From: an uncultured Oscillospiraceae bacterium
Lineage (GTDB): Bacteria > Bacillota > Clostridia > Oscillospirales > Oscillospiraceae
Length of the DNA: 14,749 bases
Reading direction: 5' to 3'
Assembly (NCBI GenBank): GCA_910588135.1
Contig: CAJUOT010000060.1
Span: 1-14,749, forward strand
The notes beneath the pieces are model-generated. The model did no database searches. It was not told the DNA's origin and saw nothing but the letters and a program-made list of their open reading frames with translations. The stretch's first letter is position 1, and each line of letters opens with the position of its first letter. Below are positions 4,489 to 11,368 of the stretch, in pieces. Made by a program: the position numbers and the translations under genes.

Positions 4489-6858
4489 TTATTGCAGAAT
4501 CAGCTGGATCGGGTCCTGGAGCCGTTCTCCCGCCAGGGGCAGGGTGACAATGGCCTTGAACAGGTCCCCGTCGATGCCGATCTCAAATCTGCCGTGCTGG
4601 AGCTCGGTCAGCGACTGGGCGATGGACAGTCCCAGGCCGCTGCCCGCCTGATTGCGGGACTCGTCGCCCCGGACAAAGCGTTCCATCAGCCGCTCCGCAG
4701 GAATGTCCAGCGCATCCCGGGAAATATTCTTCACCGACAGCACCGCCCACTCCCCGCTGCGCCGCAGGTCCACGTACACCCGCGTGCCCGGCAGGGCGTA
4801 CTTGGCGCAGTTGGTGAGCAGGTTGTCCAGCACCCGCCACAGGTGCCGGCCGTCCGCCTCCACCCACAAAGGCTCATCGGGCAGGGAGCGCACCACCGTC
4901 AGCTTTTGGGCCTCCAGCCGGTCGCCGCACTCCGCCAGGGCCTGGTCGGTGAGCTGGGTCCAGTCCAGCCGCTCCCAGTTCACCGTCAGGTTGCCGGTGG
5001 ACGCCTTGGACGCCTCCACCAGATCCTCGGTGAGCTTTTTCAGCCGCTGGCTCTTCCGGTCCAGCACCTCGATATACTCCGCCGCCTTGGGGTTCTGGAT
5101 GTCCTCCTTTTTCAGCAAGTCCACATAGTTGATGATGGAGGTCAGCGGCGTTTTCAGGTCGTGGGACACGTTGGTAATGAGCTCCGCCTTGAAGTGCTCG
5201 CTCTTCAGACGATCCTCTACCGCCGCCGAGATGGCGTGGCCCAGGTTGTTCAGCTCGTCGGCGTGGCCCCGCAGGTCGGGGAGCATCCGGCGGGTGTTGA
5301 TATGGTAATTGGGGTTGCCGCCGATGATCTCCTGGGTGCCGTGGCGGATGCGCTTCCACTGGTAGGCCCACAGGCACAGGTAGGCCGCCGCCGCGAAGCT
5401 CACCAGCAGCCACAGCCCCGCGCCCCGCTCGAATGTTGTAATGGTAAACAGTGCGTACGCCATACAGCCCATCACCGCCTTCCAGATGAGGGGGATGGCC
5501 TGGACGGCCCGCCCCATGGTCCCGAACAGCTCCCACGTCCAGCCAAAGAAACTCACGAGCAGCCGCCAGCACCAGGCGCACAGCCGCCACGTCCAGGTGT
5601 TGCGCAGCAGGGTGCGGGCCTTGCACCGGGCGCACACCGTCACCAGCGCCGCCAGACCCATGGCCGCCGCCGCGGCCACTCCAAGCCCCACAAAGATCAG
5701 CTGCATATACATGGGCGTGTACAGGTCGTAGGCGTGCAGGATCAGGTCCACTCCGATGCCCACACAGGCCACGCCGCCCGCAAACAGGACGGACAGCAGC
5801 ACGTCGCCGGGCAGGCGGTGGAACCAGTTGAGGTAGATTCCCTCCTCGTCCCGCTTGTGGCCCGCGCCGCAGCACAGGTATACCGCCAGCAGCACCCCCA
5901 GCACGCCCAGCACAATGGTGCCCGTCAGATACCATTCCCGGTCCGCCTGCCAGTGGGCCAGCTGGTCGGCGGCCCGCTTATATTGGTCGTTTACCCGCAG
6001 GGCGCTGTCCACCCAGAGGATCAGGCTGGCGTTTGCCGCCTCCCGCTCGGCGGCGGCCTCCTGGGTCAGTTCCCACTCCAGGGCCTCCGGATTGAAAATG
6101 TAGCCGAATTCGTTGGCCTCCAGGCAGGCTCGGATGGTGGGATAGTAAATATAGTGCTGGCTGTCCGGCCCGTCAATCCGCAGCACCTTGGTATAGCCGT
6201 CCTCGTCCGCCAGCGCCTGGTTTTCCGTTATGGTGACCACCCCGTGGTCCCCGGTGGCCACCTCAACGCTCTGCGGCCCGCCCTCCGTTCCGCCGTTGTC
6301 CGCCGACCTGGCCCAGACCGGCAGCAGATCCCGCCAGTCGGAAATATTACGGATGCCGTCATAATCTTCGGCGTTGGCGGCGTCCCCCAGGATGTCCGGG
6401 TCAATGTATTCCCAGCCCTCGTTGACGCCGTAGGAGGCCTCCCCGTCCCGGCGGAACTCCACTGCAATAGTCGGCTCCACCTGGGCGCTGTCCTCCCGGG
6501 TGTTGCCGTAGATGACCGAACCGTTCTTGTCCAGCAGCTGCCAGCGCAGATTGGTGGCCCCGGCGTCGAACTTCGCTTCGCACCACTCGATGGTCCGCTT
6601 GTCCGACAGGCTCAGTTCCTCTCCGGCCGCCTGTCTGTCTTTCAGCTCCACCAGATTGCGCACTATCCAGTGGTCCTGCCGCACCAGATACGTCTGCGTG
6701 TAGCCCCCGGTGCAGCTCATGTTGTCATGATAAACGTCGGTCCACAGCGCGTCGAAATTGGCCATCTGGTACCAGCCCATGATGGCTGTGGCGGTAAAGG
6801 CCGCCACAGCCGCGGTGAAGGCCAGGGCCTTCACCGCCAGATTTTCCCGCAGCTTCAT
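4489..6858 (-). CDS. Multi-spanning sensor histidine kinase
   Basis: Membrane sensor that autophosphorylates and passes phosphate to the adjacent regulator. In 789 residues: TM1 near 9-28, an extracytoplasmic domain of about 280 residues (32-309), then a run of hydrophobic segments (near 311-331, 350-374, 383-409, 460-478, 481-500), giving about six helices. Next come a dimerisation domain with SHDLKTPLTSIINY (phospho-acceptor His566) and an ATPase domain with the N-box DNLLTNCAKY (Asn683) and GSGLGLSIA (739-747). The usual DxGxG box is replaced by VKNIS, as in the VanS-like clostridial subfamily this matches. Its start codon overlaps the regulator stop (ATGA), so translation is coupled. The signal is unknown; the long ectodomain suggests an external ligand. 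Confidence 0.93.
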   Translation of the reverse strand: MKLRENLAVKALAFTAAVAAFTATAIMGWYQMANFDALWTDVYHDNMSCTGGYTQTYLVRQDHWIVRNLVELKDRQAAGEELSLSDKRTIEWCEAKFDAGATNLRWQLLDKNGSVIYGNTREDSAQVEPTIAVEFRRDGEASYGVNEGWEYIDPDILGDAANAEDYDGIRNISDWRDLLPVWARSADNGGTEGGPQSVEVATGDHGVVTITENQALADEDGYTKVLRIDGPDSQHYIYYPTIRACLEANEFGYIFNPEALEWELTQEAAAEREAANASLILWVDSALRVNDQYKRAADQLAHWQADREWYLTGTIVLGVLGVLLAVYLCCGAGHKRDEEGIYLNWFHRLPGDVLLSVLFAGGVACVGIGVDLILHAYDLYTPMYMQLIFVGLGVAAAAAMGLAALVTVCARCKARTLLRNTWTWRLCAWCWRLLVSFFGWTWELFGTMGRAVQAIPLIWKAVMGCMAYALFTITTFERGAGLWLLVSFAAAAYLCLWAYQWKRIRHGTQEIIGGNPNYHINTRRMLPDLRGHADELNNLGHAISAAVEDRLKSEHFKAELITNVSHDLKTPLTSIINYVDLLKKEDIQNPKAAEYIEVLDRKSQRLKKLTEDLVEASKASTGNLTVNWERLDWTQLTDQALAECGDRLEAQKLTVVRSLPDEPLWVEADGRHLWRVLDNLLTNCAKYALPGTRVYVDLRRSGEWAVLSVKNISRDALDIPAERLMERFVRGDESRNQAGSGLGLSIAQSLTELQHGRFEIGIDGDLFKAIVTLPLAGERLQDPIQLILQ

Positions 6859-7559
6859 TGCATTTTCTCCATTTTATAGCCCAGACCCCACACCACTTTC
6901 AAATACCGGGGGTTGGCGGGGTCGATCTCGATTTTTTCCCGCAGGTGCCGGATATGGACGGCCACTGTGTTCTCACTGCCCAGGGCGGGGTCGTTCCACA
7001 CCTGCTCGTAGATCTGGGCGGTGGAATACACCCGGCCCAGGTTCTTCATCAGCAGCCGCAGGATGTTGTACTCGATGGGGGTGAGGTTCACCGCCTCCCC
7101 GTCCACCGTCACCGCCTTGGCCTCGTCGTCCATGACGATGGAGCCGTTGCGCAGTGCGCCGTCCGCCTCCTGGACCGCCGCCTTCCCCCCCAGGGTGGTG
7201 TACCGCCGCAGCTGGCTCTTCACCCGGGCCAGCACCTCGATGGGGTTGAAGGGCTTGGTGATATAGTCGTCCGCGCCGATGTTCAGCCCCAGCACCTTGT
7301 CGGAGTCCTCGCTCTTGGCGGTGAGCAGGATGATGGGGATGTTGCCCCCGGACTCCCGCAGGCGGGCCGTCGCCCGGATGCCGTCCAGCTGGGGCATCAT
7401 GATATCCATGAGGATCAGGTCGATATTCTCCTCGTTCACCGCCCGGACGGCCTGCTCTCCGTTGTAGGCGGACACCGTGCGGTAGCCCTCGCTGGTCAGG
7501 TAAATCTCCAGCGCCGAGACAATATCCTTGTCGTCGTCGCAGACGAGCACCGTGTACAT
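6855..7559 (-). CDS. OmpR/PhoB-family response regulator
   Basis: DNA-binding partner of the kinase encoded next to it. The receiver domain has the acidic pocket DDD (8-10), phospho-acceptor Asp52 in LILMDIMMP, Thr80 in LLTAKS and Lys102 in ITKPF, all intact. The C-terminal winged helix ends with SENTVAVHIRHLREKIEIDP and VVWGLGYKME. Length 234 residues, normal for the family. The start at 7559 is chosen over an upstream in-frame ATG at 7631 because MYTVLVCDDD is the canonical receiver start and an AGGGGGAG ribosome site lies just before it; the upstream ATG lies in the candidate -35 box. First gene of a two-gene operon. Confidence 0.95.
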   Translation of the reverse strand: MYTVLVCDDDKDIVSALEIYLTSEGYRTVSAYNGEQAVRAVNEENIDLILMDIMMPQLDGIRATARLRESGGNIPIILLTAKSEDSDKVLGLNIGADDYITKPFNPIEVLARVKSQLRRYTTLGGKAAVQEADGALRNGSIVMDDEAKAVTVDGEAVNLTPIEYNILRLLMKNLGRVYSTAQIYEQVWNDPALGSENTVAVHIRHLREKIEIDPANPRYLKVVWGLGYKMEKMQ

Positions 7560-7602
7560 GGCGCACTCCCCCTTTTTCCCGCCAAAACCGTTTGATGATA
7601 TT

Positions 7603-7631
7603 ATCCTACCAGCCCCACGATTAAGTTGCAA
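7603..7631 (-). promoter_or_regulatory. Candidate promoter of the two-component operon
   Basis: On the minus strand TTGCAA (plus 7626-7631), 17 bases, then TAGGAT (plus 7603-7608); each is four of six consensus bases. It would give a short leader ahead of the regulator ATG at 7559. An alternative -10, GATAAT, lies at a worse spacing. Confidence 0.45.
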
Positions 7632-7632
7632 C

Positions 7633-7654
7633 GGGGAAATTGTTTAAATTCCCC
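7633..7654. promoter_or_regulatory. Palindrome beside the two-component promoter
   Basis: GGGGAAATT (7633-7641), four bases, AAATTCCCC (7646-7654): a 9-bp inverted repeat with one mismatch. It touches the -35 box of the candidate regulator promoter and lies about 35 bases upstream of the folT -35 box, so one bound protein could affect either direction. Autoregulation by the encoded regulator is possible but unproven. Confidence 0.4.
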
Positions 7655-7687
7655 TTAAGAAAGGACCTGCCTTTGCCAAATCCCCTC

Positions 7688-7716
7688 TTGCAATCTGCCC
7701 GCCGATGGGGTAAACT
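7688..7716 (+). promoter_or_regulatory. Candidate promoter of folT
   Basis: TTGCAA (7688-7693), 17 bases, TAAACT (7711-7716); each four of six consensus bases. The start site would fall near 7723, three bases before the first riboswitch helix, which is where a leader promoter should sit. TGGGG and CCCCA flank the -10 as a short inverted repeat (7706-7723). Confidence 0.5.
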
Positions 7717-7725
7717 ATCCCCACA

Positions 7726-7842
7726 GGCAGAGTAGGAGCGCGCGTGTCAGGAGGCATTGCCTCCGCAGTGCCGGCGGGACGGGGAGTTGTCCGCCGGACG
7801 AAAAGCAGCTTGCTTGCAGTGCGCCCTCCGCATCCCGCTGCC
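7726..7842 (+). promoter_or_regulatory. Tetrahydrofolate (folT-class) riboswitch, variant
   Basis: The leader matches the THF-I riboswitch in order and in key bases. P1 is GGCAG (7726-7730) with CTGCC (7838-7842); the conserved AGTAG follows. P2 is GAGCGCGC (7736-7743) with GCGCCCTC (7821-7828), one mismatch. P3 is CCGGCGG (7771-7777) with CCGCCGG (7791-7797), with a loop containing GGGGAGTTG where the consensus is GGGANGUYG. Then come the conserved ACGAA (7798-7802), P4 AAGCA-GCT-TGCTT, and the conserved GCATCC (7830-7835) before P1 closes. Unusual: between P2 and P3 there is an additional hairpin, GGAGGC-ATT-GCCTCC (7750-7764). The gene behind it encodes a folate transporter, as expected for this class. 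Consensus recalled, not computed. Confidence 0.75.
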
Positions 7843-7920
7843 GCATGGCAGGATCGCGTCTTAACGGCTTCCTTTTGTGCGGCAAACCCGTTCAGGGTGC
7901 TGCCGGACAAAAAAAGGAGG
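7838..7920 (+). promoter_or_regulatory. Expression platform of the folT riboswitch
   Basis: CTGCC (7838-7842), the 3' strand of P1, can pair instead with GGCAG at 7847-7851 around GCAT, so P1 and this hairpin exclude each other. Downstream, CTTCCTTTT (7868-7876) is complementary over nine pairs (one G-U) to AAAAGGAGG (7912-7920), the folT ribosome site. Between them a stable hairpin CGGCA/TGCCG with inner ACCC/GGGT (7880-7905) would hold the two strands together. No classical terminator is present, so control by hiding the ribosome site is the likely mode. Confidence 0.5.
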
Positions 7921-7929
7921 TCTTTTTTC

Positions 7930-8631
7930 ATGGAAATCTTCAAAACGCCCTTTTCCCGCGCCTACTGGCGGTGCGCCGTCCGGGACTTCAGAAAGCTGCG
8001 CACCCTGGTGTTCTCCGCCCTGATGGTGGCCGCCTGCGTGGCCCTGAGTTACTTACAGTCCGTCCCGGTGGTGAACAACATCAAGGTCACCTGGGGCTTC
8101 CTGGCCCGGGCCCTGTGCGCCCTGGTGGGAGGGCCGGTAAACGCGCTGCTGTTCGGCTTTGTGGAGGACACCGTGTCCTTTTTCATGCACCCCACCGGGG
8201 GCTACAACCCCTTTTATATTCTCACCACCATGCTGGGGGTGTTCACCTATGCCCTGTTCCTCTACCGCTCGGAGGTGACGGTGCTTCGCATTTTCCTGGC
8301 CAAGCTGGCCACCAACCTGCAAAACGTGTTTCTGGGCGGGCTGGGCACCTATCTGTGGTACTCCGGCGGAAAGGGCTACTGGCTGATCGCCGCCCAGAGC
8401 GCCGTGAAAAACGCCGTCCTGCTGCCCATACAGGTCATTCTGCTCTCGGCGCTGTTCGCGGCCCTGCTGCCCGTGCTGCACCGCATGGGCTTCCTCCCCG
8501 ATCAGGCCAGGCGGCTGAAGCTGTGGAAGCGCCCGGAGCGGACCATCATGTCCGCCGTCAAAGCAGAGCAGGCAGGGAAGGACTCCGAACCCGCCTCCAG
8601 GCGGCGGGATCAAGACCCCTGGGAGCGGTAG
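7930..8631 (+). CDS. folT: Folate-family ECF transporter S component
   Basis: Membrane substrate-binding subunit that captures folate and joins a shared ECF module (EcfA, EcfA', EcfT, encoded elsewhere). About five to six hydrophobic helices are visible from residue 25 to 185. The family-typical stretch GFVEDTVSFFMHPTGGYNPF (76-95) and the segment AKLATNLQNVFLGGLGTYLW (124-143) support the folate branch. At 233 residues it is longer than usual because of a 22-residue start and a charged tail of about 40 residues. The ATG at 7930 is nine bases behind AAAGGAGG (7913-7920); the frame is open further upstream, but that stretch is riboswitch. Regulated through the riboswitch in its leader. Confidence 0.88.
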   Translation: MEIFKTPFSRAYWRCAVRDFRKLRTLVFSALMVAACVALSYLQSVPVVNNIKVTWGFLARALCALVGGPVNALLFGFVEDTVSFFMHPTGGYNPFYILTTMLGVFTYALFLYRSEVTVLRIFLAKLATNLQNVFLGGLGTYLWYSGGKGYWLIAAQSAVKNAVLLPIQVILLSALFAALLPVLHRMGFLPDQARRLKLWKRPERTIMSAVKAEQAGKDSEPASRRRDQDPWER

Positions 8632-8686
8632 CGCCCCACCCGCCCCGCGCCGCATAACCGACACCATGTCCGCATACCTTTTCAGC

Positions 8687-8721
8687 AGGGGCTTGCGCCG
8701 CCCGGGGAGCGCAGCCCCCCT
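8687..8721 (+). other. Strong hairpin between folT and the symporter gene
   Basis: AGGGGCTTGCGC (8687-8698) can pair with GCGCAGCCCCCCT (8709-8721), with a bulge and a ten-base loop. No T-run follows, so it is not a normal terminator. It ends about six bases before the symporter ribosome site and could limit ribosome access or processing of a folT-symporter transcript. I see no promoter in 8632-8741. Confidence 0.4.
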
Positions 8722-8741
8722 CAACGGAAGGGGATGCGGGC

Positions 8742-10154
8742 ATGGCTTTTTTCCAGGCGCTGGGCGACTTTTTATGGGGCGGACCGCTGCTGGCGGCGTT
8801 TTTGGCGGTGGGGCTGTGGTATTCCTTCGGCTCCGGCTTTTTCCAGATTTTTGGGCTGCCCATCTGGTGGCGCGCCAGCATCGGCTCCCTGTTCCGCCGG
8901 AAAAAGGGCGGGAAGGAGCGGCGGGGCGTGACCCAGCTTCAGGCCCTGTCCACCGCCCTGGCCGCCACCATCGGCACCGGCTCCATCGCCGGGGTGGCCA
9001 CCGCCATCGTGTACGGCGGGCCGGGGGCGGTGTTCTGGATGTGGATGTCCGCCCTGCTGGGGATGATGACCGGGTGCGGGGAAAAGATCCTGGCGGTGCG
9101 CCACCGGGAGCGGGACGCGGACGGGCGCTTCCGGGGCGGCCCCATGCAATATATGGAAAAGGGGCTGCGCCTGCCGGGACTGGCCAAAGTTTTTGCCCTG
9201 TTCTGCGTGGCGGAGACACTGGCCGGGGGCAGTCTGGCCCAGGCCAACTCCATCGCCTCCTCCCTGTCCGCCGCGGGCGGGGCCAGCCCCATGGCCGTGG
9301 GAGTGGTCCTGGCGGTCCTCACCGCCGTGGTTCTGGCTGGGGGGATCAAGCGCATCGGCCGGCTGTGCGAGCTGCTGGTGCCCGCCATGGCCCTGCTGTT
9401 CGTGGGCGGCGGGCTGGCGGTGGTGGCGGTGAACTGGCAGGCGGTTCCCGGGGCCCTCCGGCAGATTGTCTCCTACGCCTTCGCCCCCCGGGCCGTGGCC
9501 GGGGGATACGCCATGGGAAGCGCGCTGCGGTACGGCGTGGCCCGGGGGGTGTTCACCAATGAGGCGGGGCTGGGTATGTCCGCCATCGCCCATGCCTGCG
9601 CCGACGTGGACGAGCCGGCGGAGCAGGGGATGTGGGGCATTTTCGAGGTGTTTTTCGCCACCATGGTGATCTGCACCGTCAGCGCCCTGGTCATCCTCAC
9701 CTCCGGCGTGTACGACCCCGTCCAGGCCCTGGCGCTGGCGGAGGCGGGGGCGCTGCCCGACGGGATGCTGGGCGCGCCGCTCACCTCGGCGGGATTTGCC
9801 ACCCTGTTCGGCGAGGCCGGGGAGTGGATCGTGGCGGTGAGCCTGATGCTGTTCGCCTTCACCTCCCTCATCGGCTCCGGCTACTACGGGCGGCGGGGGG
9901 TGGAGACCCTCACCTCCGCCCGGTGGGCCCGGGGCCTGTTCCAGCTGGCCTTTCCCGCCTGCATCCTCCTGGGCGCGGTGGGGGACGTGACGGCGGTATG
10001 GCAGCTGGTGGACGCGTTCAACGGCCTGCTGGCGGCGGCCAACCTGCCCGCGCTGCTCCTGCTGTCCCCCGAGGCGCTGCACCTGCTGCGCTCCTGGCTG
10101 GCGGCGCAAAAAAGAAAAACGGGAATTGAGGAGAATTCACTTGACAACGGATAA
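8742..10154 (+). CDS. Sodium:alanine/glycine symporter, AGCS family
   Basis: Secondary transporter that takes up alanine or glycine with sodium. The 470 residues are a normal family length. Family motifs: STALAATIGTGSIAGVATAI (70-89), GGPGAVFWMW (92-101), RGGPMQYMEKGL (131-142), and RYGVARGVFTNEAGLGMS (263-280). About ten or eleven hydrophobic helices cover the rest. The start at 8742 is preceded by AAGGGGA (8728-8734); a competing ATG at 8734 is out of frame. It lies 110 bases behind folT with no promoter or terminator between, so the two may be co-transcribed. The last codons overlap the -35 region of the tRNA promoter. Alanine and glycine cannot be told apart from sequence. Confidence 0.93.
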   Translation: MAFFQALGDFLWGGPLLAAFLAVGLWYSFGSGFFQIFGLPIWWRASIGSLFRRKKGGKERRGVTQLQALSTALAATIGTGSIAGVATAIVYGGPGAVFWMWMSALLGMMTGCGEKILAVRHRERDADGRFRGGPMQYMEKGLRLPGLAKVFALFCVAETLAGGSLAQANSIASSLSAAGGASPMAVGVVLAVLTAVVLAGGIKRIGRLCELLVPAMALLFVGGGLAVVAVNWQAVPGALRQIVSYAFAPRAVAGGYAMGSALRYGVARGVFTNEAGLGMSAIAHACADVDEPAEQGMWGIFEVFFATMVICTVSALVILTSGVYDPVQALALAEAGALPDGMLGAPLTSAGFATLFGEAGEWIVAVSLMLFAFTSLIGSGYYGRRGVETLTSARWARGLFQLAFPACILLGAVGDVTAVWQLVDAFNGLLAAANLPALLLLSPEALHLLRSWLAAQKRKTGIEENSLDNG

Positions 10155-10168
10155 AAAGTTGGTATAAT
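10141..10168 (+). promoter_or_regulatory. Consensus sigma-A promoter of tRNA-Ser
   Basis: TTGACA (10141-10146), 16 bases, TATAAT (10163-10168): both boxes perfect. The -35 box and part of the spacer lie inside the last codons of the symporter gene (stop 10152-10154). The start would be near 10175, giving a tRNA precursor with a leader of about 50 nt. Confidence 0.9.
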
Positions 10169-10179
10169 AGTCTACGTTG

Positions 10180-10197
10180 CGCCGCACGACAGCGGCG
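10180..10197 (+). other. Hairpin in the tRNA-Ser precursor leader
   Basis: CGCCGC (10180-10185), loop ACGACA, GCGGCG (10192-10197): a perfect 6-bp stem near the 5' end of the precursor, about 28 bases before the mature tRNA. It may stabilise the 5' end or just be leader structure. Confidence 0.4.
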
Positions 10198-10225
10198 AAA
10201 AGAATTGTGACTTCACCACCGGTTT

Positions 10226-10316
10226 GCAGCGGTATCGAAGAGGTCATAACGAGCACGATTGGAAATCGTGTAGCGGCTGAAACCGCTCGAGGGTTCGAAT
10301 CCCTCCCGCTGCGCCA
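10226..10316 (+). tRNA. tRNA-Ser, anticodon GGA, CCA encoded
   Basis: Serine tRNA reading UCC/UCU. The acceptor stem GCAGCGG (10226-10232) pairs perfectly with CCGCTGC (10306-10312); discriminator G10313 and CCA 10314-10316 follow. The anticodon stem CACGA/TCGTG encloses TTGGAAA with GGA at 10261-10263. The T arm is GAGGG-TTCGAAT-CCCTC (10289-10305). A long variable arm with GCGG/CCGC pairing places it among class II tRNAs, as serine requires. Confidence 0.97.
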
Positions 10317-10320
10317 TGAT

Positions 10321-10360
10321 AAGTTGACAAATTTCGACAAGAAATTTGTCAACTTTCTTT
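10321..10360 (+). terminator. Terminator of the tRNA-Ser transcript
   Basis: AAGTTGACAAATTTC (10321-10335), loop GACAA, and the perfect complement GAAATTTGTCAACTT (10341-10355), then TCTTTTT. A 15-bp perfect stem with U-tract, four bases after the CCA end. Confidence 0.93.
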
Positions 10361-10418
10361 TTAATTAAATTGATATGGCTATGGTATCATGCGACAAGAT
10401 GAAGAGGAGTGCATTGTT

Positions 10419-11294
10419 ATGGGCTGGGATTGGATGACATCGTTGGCGCTTGCCTTTTCGTTTGCGGAGCGCCGCCGGAAAAAGGAGCGACAAAAGCGAG
10501 AGGAAGAAATCACCTCCCATTGGAACGAAATAGCAAATGCGGCTTTTTATCTGGGGCTGCTGCTTAACGAGTTGTGCTTTTCTCAGAGTTATGCCATAGA
10601 TGAACGCCGCTCAAATGATTTGAGGGAACTGCTTCCCCTGTTCCCCATGGCTGAAATATTGTCACTCCAGGGCTGCGCCGGCCCGGCGCAGGAGCAGTTT
10701 CTTCAGAATTATATCAACGCCCACCAATCGCGGTATAATCTGAAGCAATTTCTGACAGCCGCCATCGACCGAGAGGGCGTTTATCCCGAATGGAACAGGC
10801 TGTGCGGATTGAGCGAGACCAACTGCGGGGAAGTATGGCACACTTTTATTGAAATAATCTGCCGCTTGCGCACTCCTGAAAAATTTCAGGACGCCATCGA
10901 TCATTTGGGAGAAATCCTGTACCATTTCTGGTTCCTGGATCATTCCGACATGGATCCGGCGCGGATCTGCTATCAAAATATAATTTCAAACCTCAATGCG
11001 TATGCTGCCAGCGATCAGGAACTCCCATATCTCCATGCCGTTATGTTTCTTCAGCGGGTCCTCTCAGAAAAATATGGCGGAGAGCTTGCAGACTATTTCC
11101 CGAAGCTCAGCTCAGACCAGTCTTATCCCATGGATGGAACCGAGGGATACCTGTTTGAGGTTCAGCGGAAAAACGATTTTGACTTCTATTATGGATCTTT
11201 TGCCGTGCGGAAAACAGACGAACCCCATGACTGCGACCTGGTCTGGGAAATTCCGGCCAAGGGTGAACCTCCAATTGTGCTTTTTTCTGAATGA
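10419..11294 (+). CDS. Hypothetical protein, A+T-richer than neighbours
   Basis: I do not recognise this 291-residue protein. It begins MGWDWMTSLALAFSFAERRR, a short hydrophobic stretch followed by a strongly basic and then acidic segment (RRRKKERQKREEE). The middle looks mostly helical, with charged and aromatic residues; the last 50 residues (VQRKNDFDFYYGSFAVRK, then LVWEIPAKG) look more beta-like. I see no catalytic motif, signal peptide or cysteine cluster. The start at 10419 is preferred over an in-frame ATG at 10389 because GAGGAG (10404-10409) lies nine bases before it. Base composition and codon use differ visibly from the G+C-rich genes on both sides. With its position just behind a tRNA gene, this suggests acquisition by transfer. 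No clear promoter is visible, though TATCAT at 10385-10390 could be a -10. Confidence 0.75.
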   Translation: MGWDWMTSLALAFSFAERRRKKERQKREEEITSHWNEIANAAFYLGLLLNELCFSQSYAIDERRSNDLRELLPLFPMAEILSLQGCAGPAQEQFLQNYINAHQSRYNLKQFLTAAIDREGVYPEWNRLCGLSETNCGEVWHTFIEIICRLRTPEKFQDAIDHLGEILYHFWFLDHSDMDPARICYQNIISNLNAYAASDQELPYLHAVMFLQRVLSEKYGGELADYFPKLSSDQSYPMDGTEGYLFEVQRKNDFDFYYGSFAVRKTDEPHDCDLVWEIPAKGEPPIVLFSE

Positions 11295-11304
11295 GTGCGA
11301 TATT
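11275..11304 (+). promoter_or_regulatory. Weak candidate promoter for the MacB/FtsX-type operon
   Basis: TTGTGC (11275-11280), 18 bases, GATATT (11299-11304); a weak match overlapping the end of the hypothetical gene. It is the best I can see ahead of the ATPase gene; transcription from further upstream is equally possible. Confidence 0.25.
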
Positions 11305-11368
11305 CCAATGCAGCCTGCGGCAATCACCAAGCCGGCAAACCCTTCCACACAGAACAGGAGTGATTGAG

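Noticed and set aside
4492..6879. A 795-codon open frame on the plus strand opposite the histidine kinase; similar long antisense frames oppose the hydrolase/binding protein (2013-3788), the symporter (8772-10109) and the FtsX permease (12051-14390).
   Set aside because: They are by-products of high G+C codon use in the real genes. Their translations are low-complexity (Gly/Pro/His/Arg/Gln-rich) with no domain motifs, and the sense frames carry complete, recognisable domains.
8632..8741. A glycine riboswitch ahead of the symporter, common for this transporter class in Clostridia.
   Set aside because: The gap is only 110 bases and shows none of the conserved glycine aptamer elements; only one plain hairpin is visible.
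10137..10352. A minus-strand frame with the sequence WRSGRDSNPRA across the tRNA.
   Set aside because: This is the familiar artefact of reading antisense to a serine tRNA; it covers the tRNA and its terminator and has no ribosome site.
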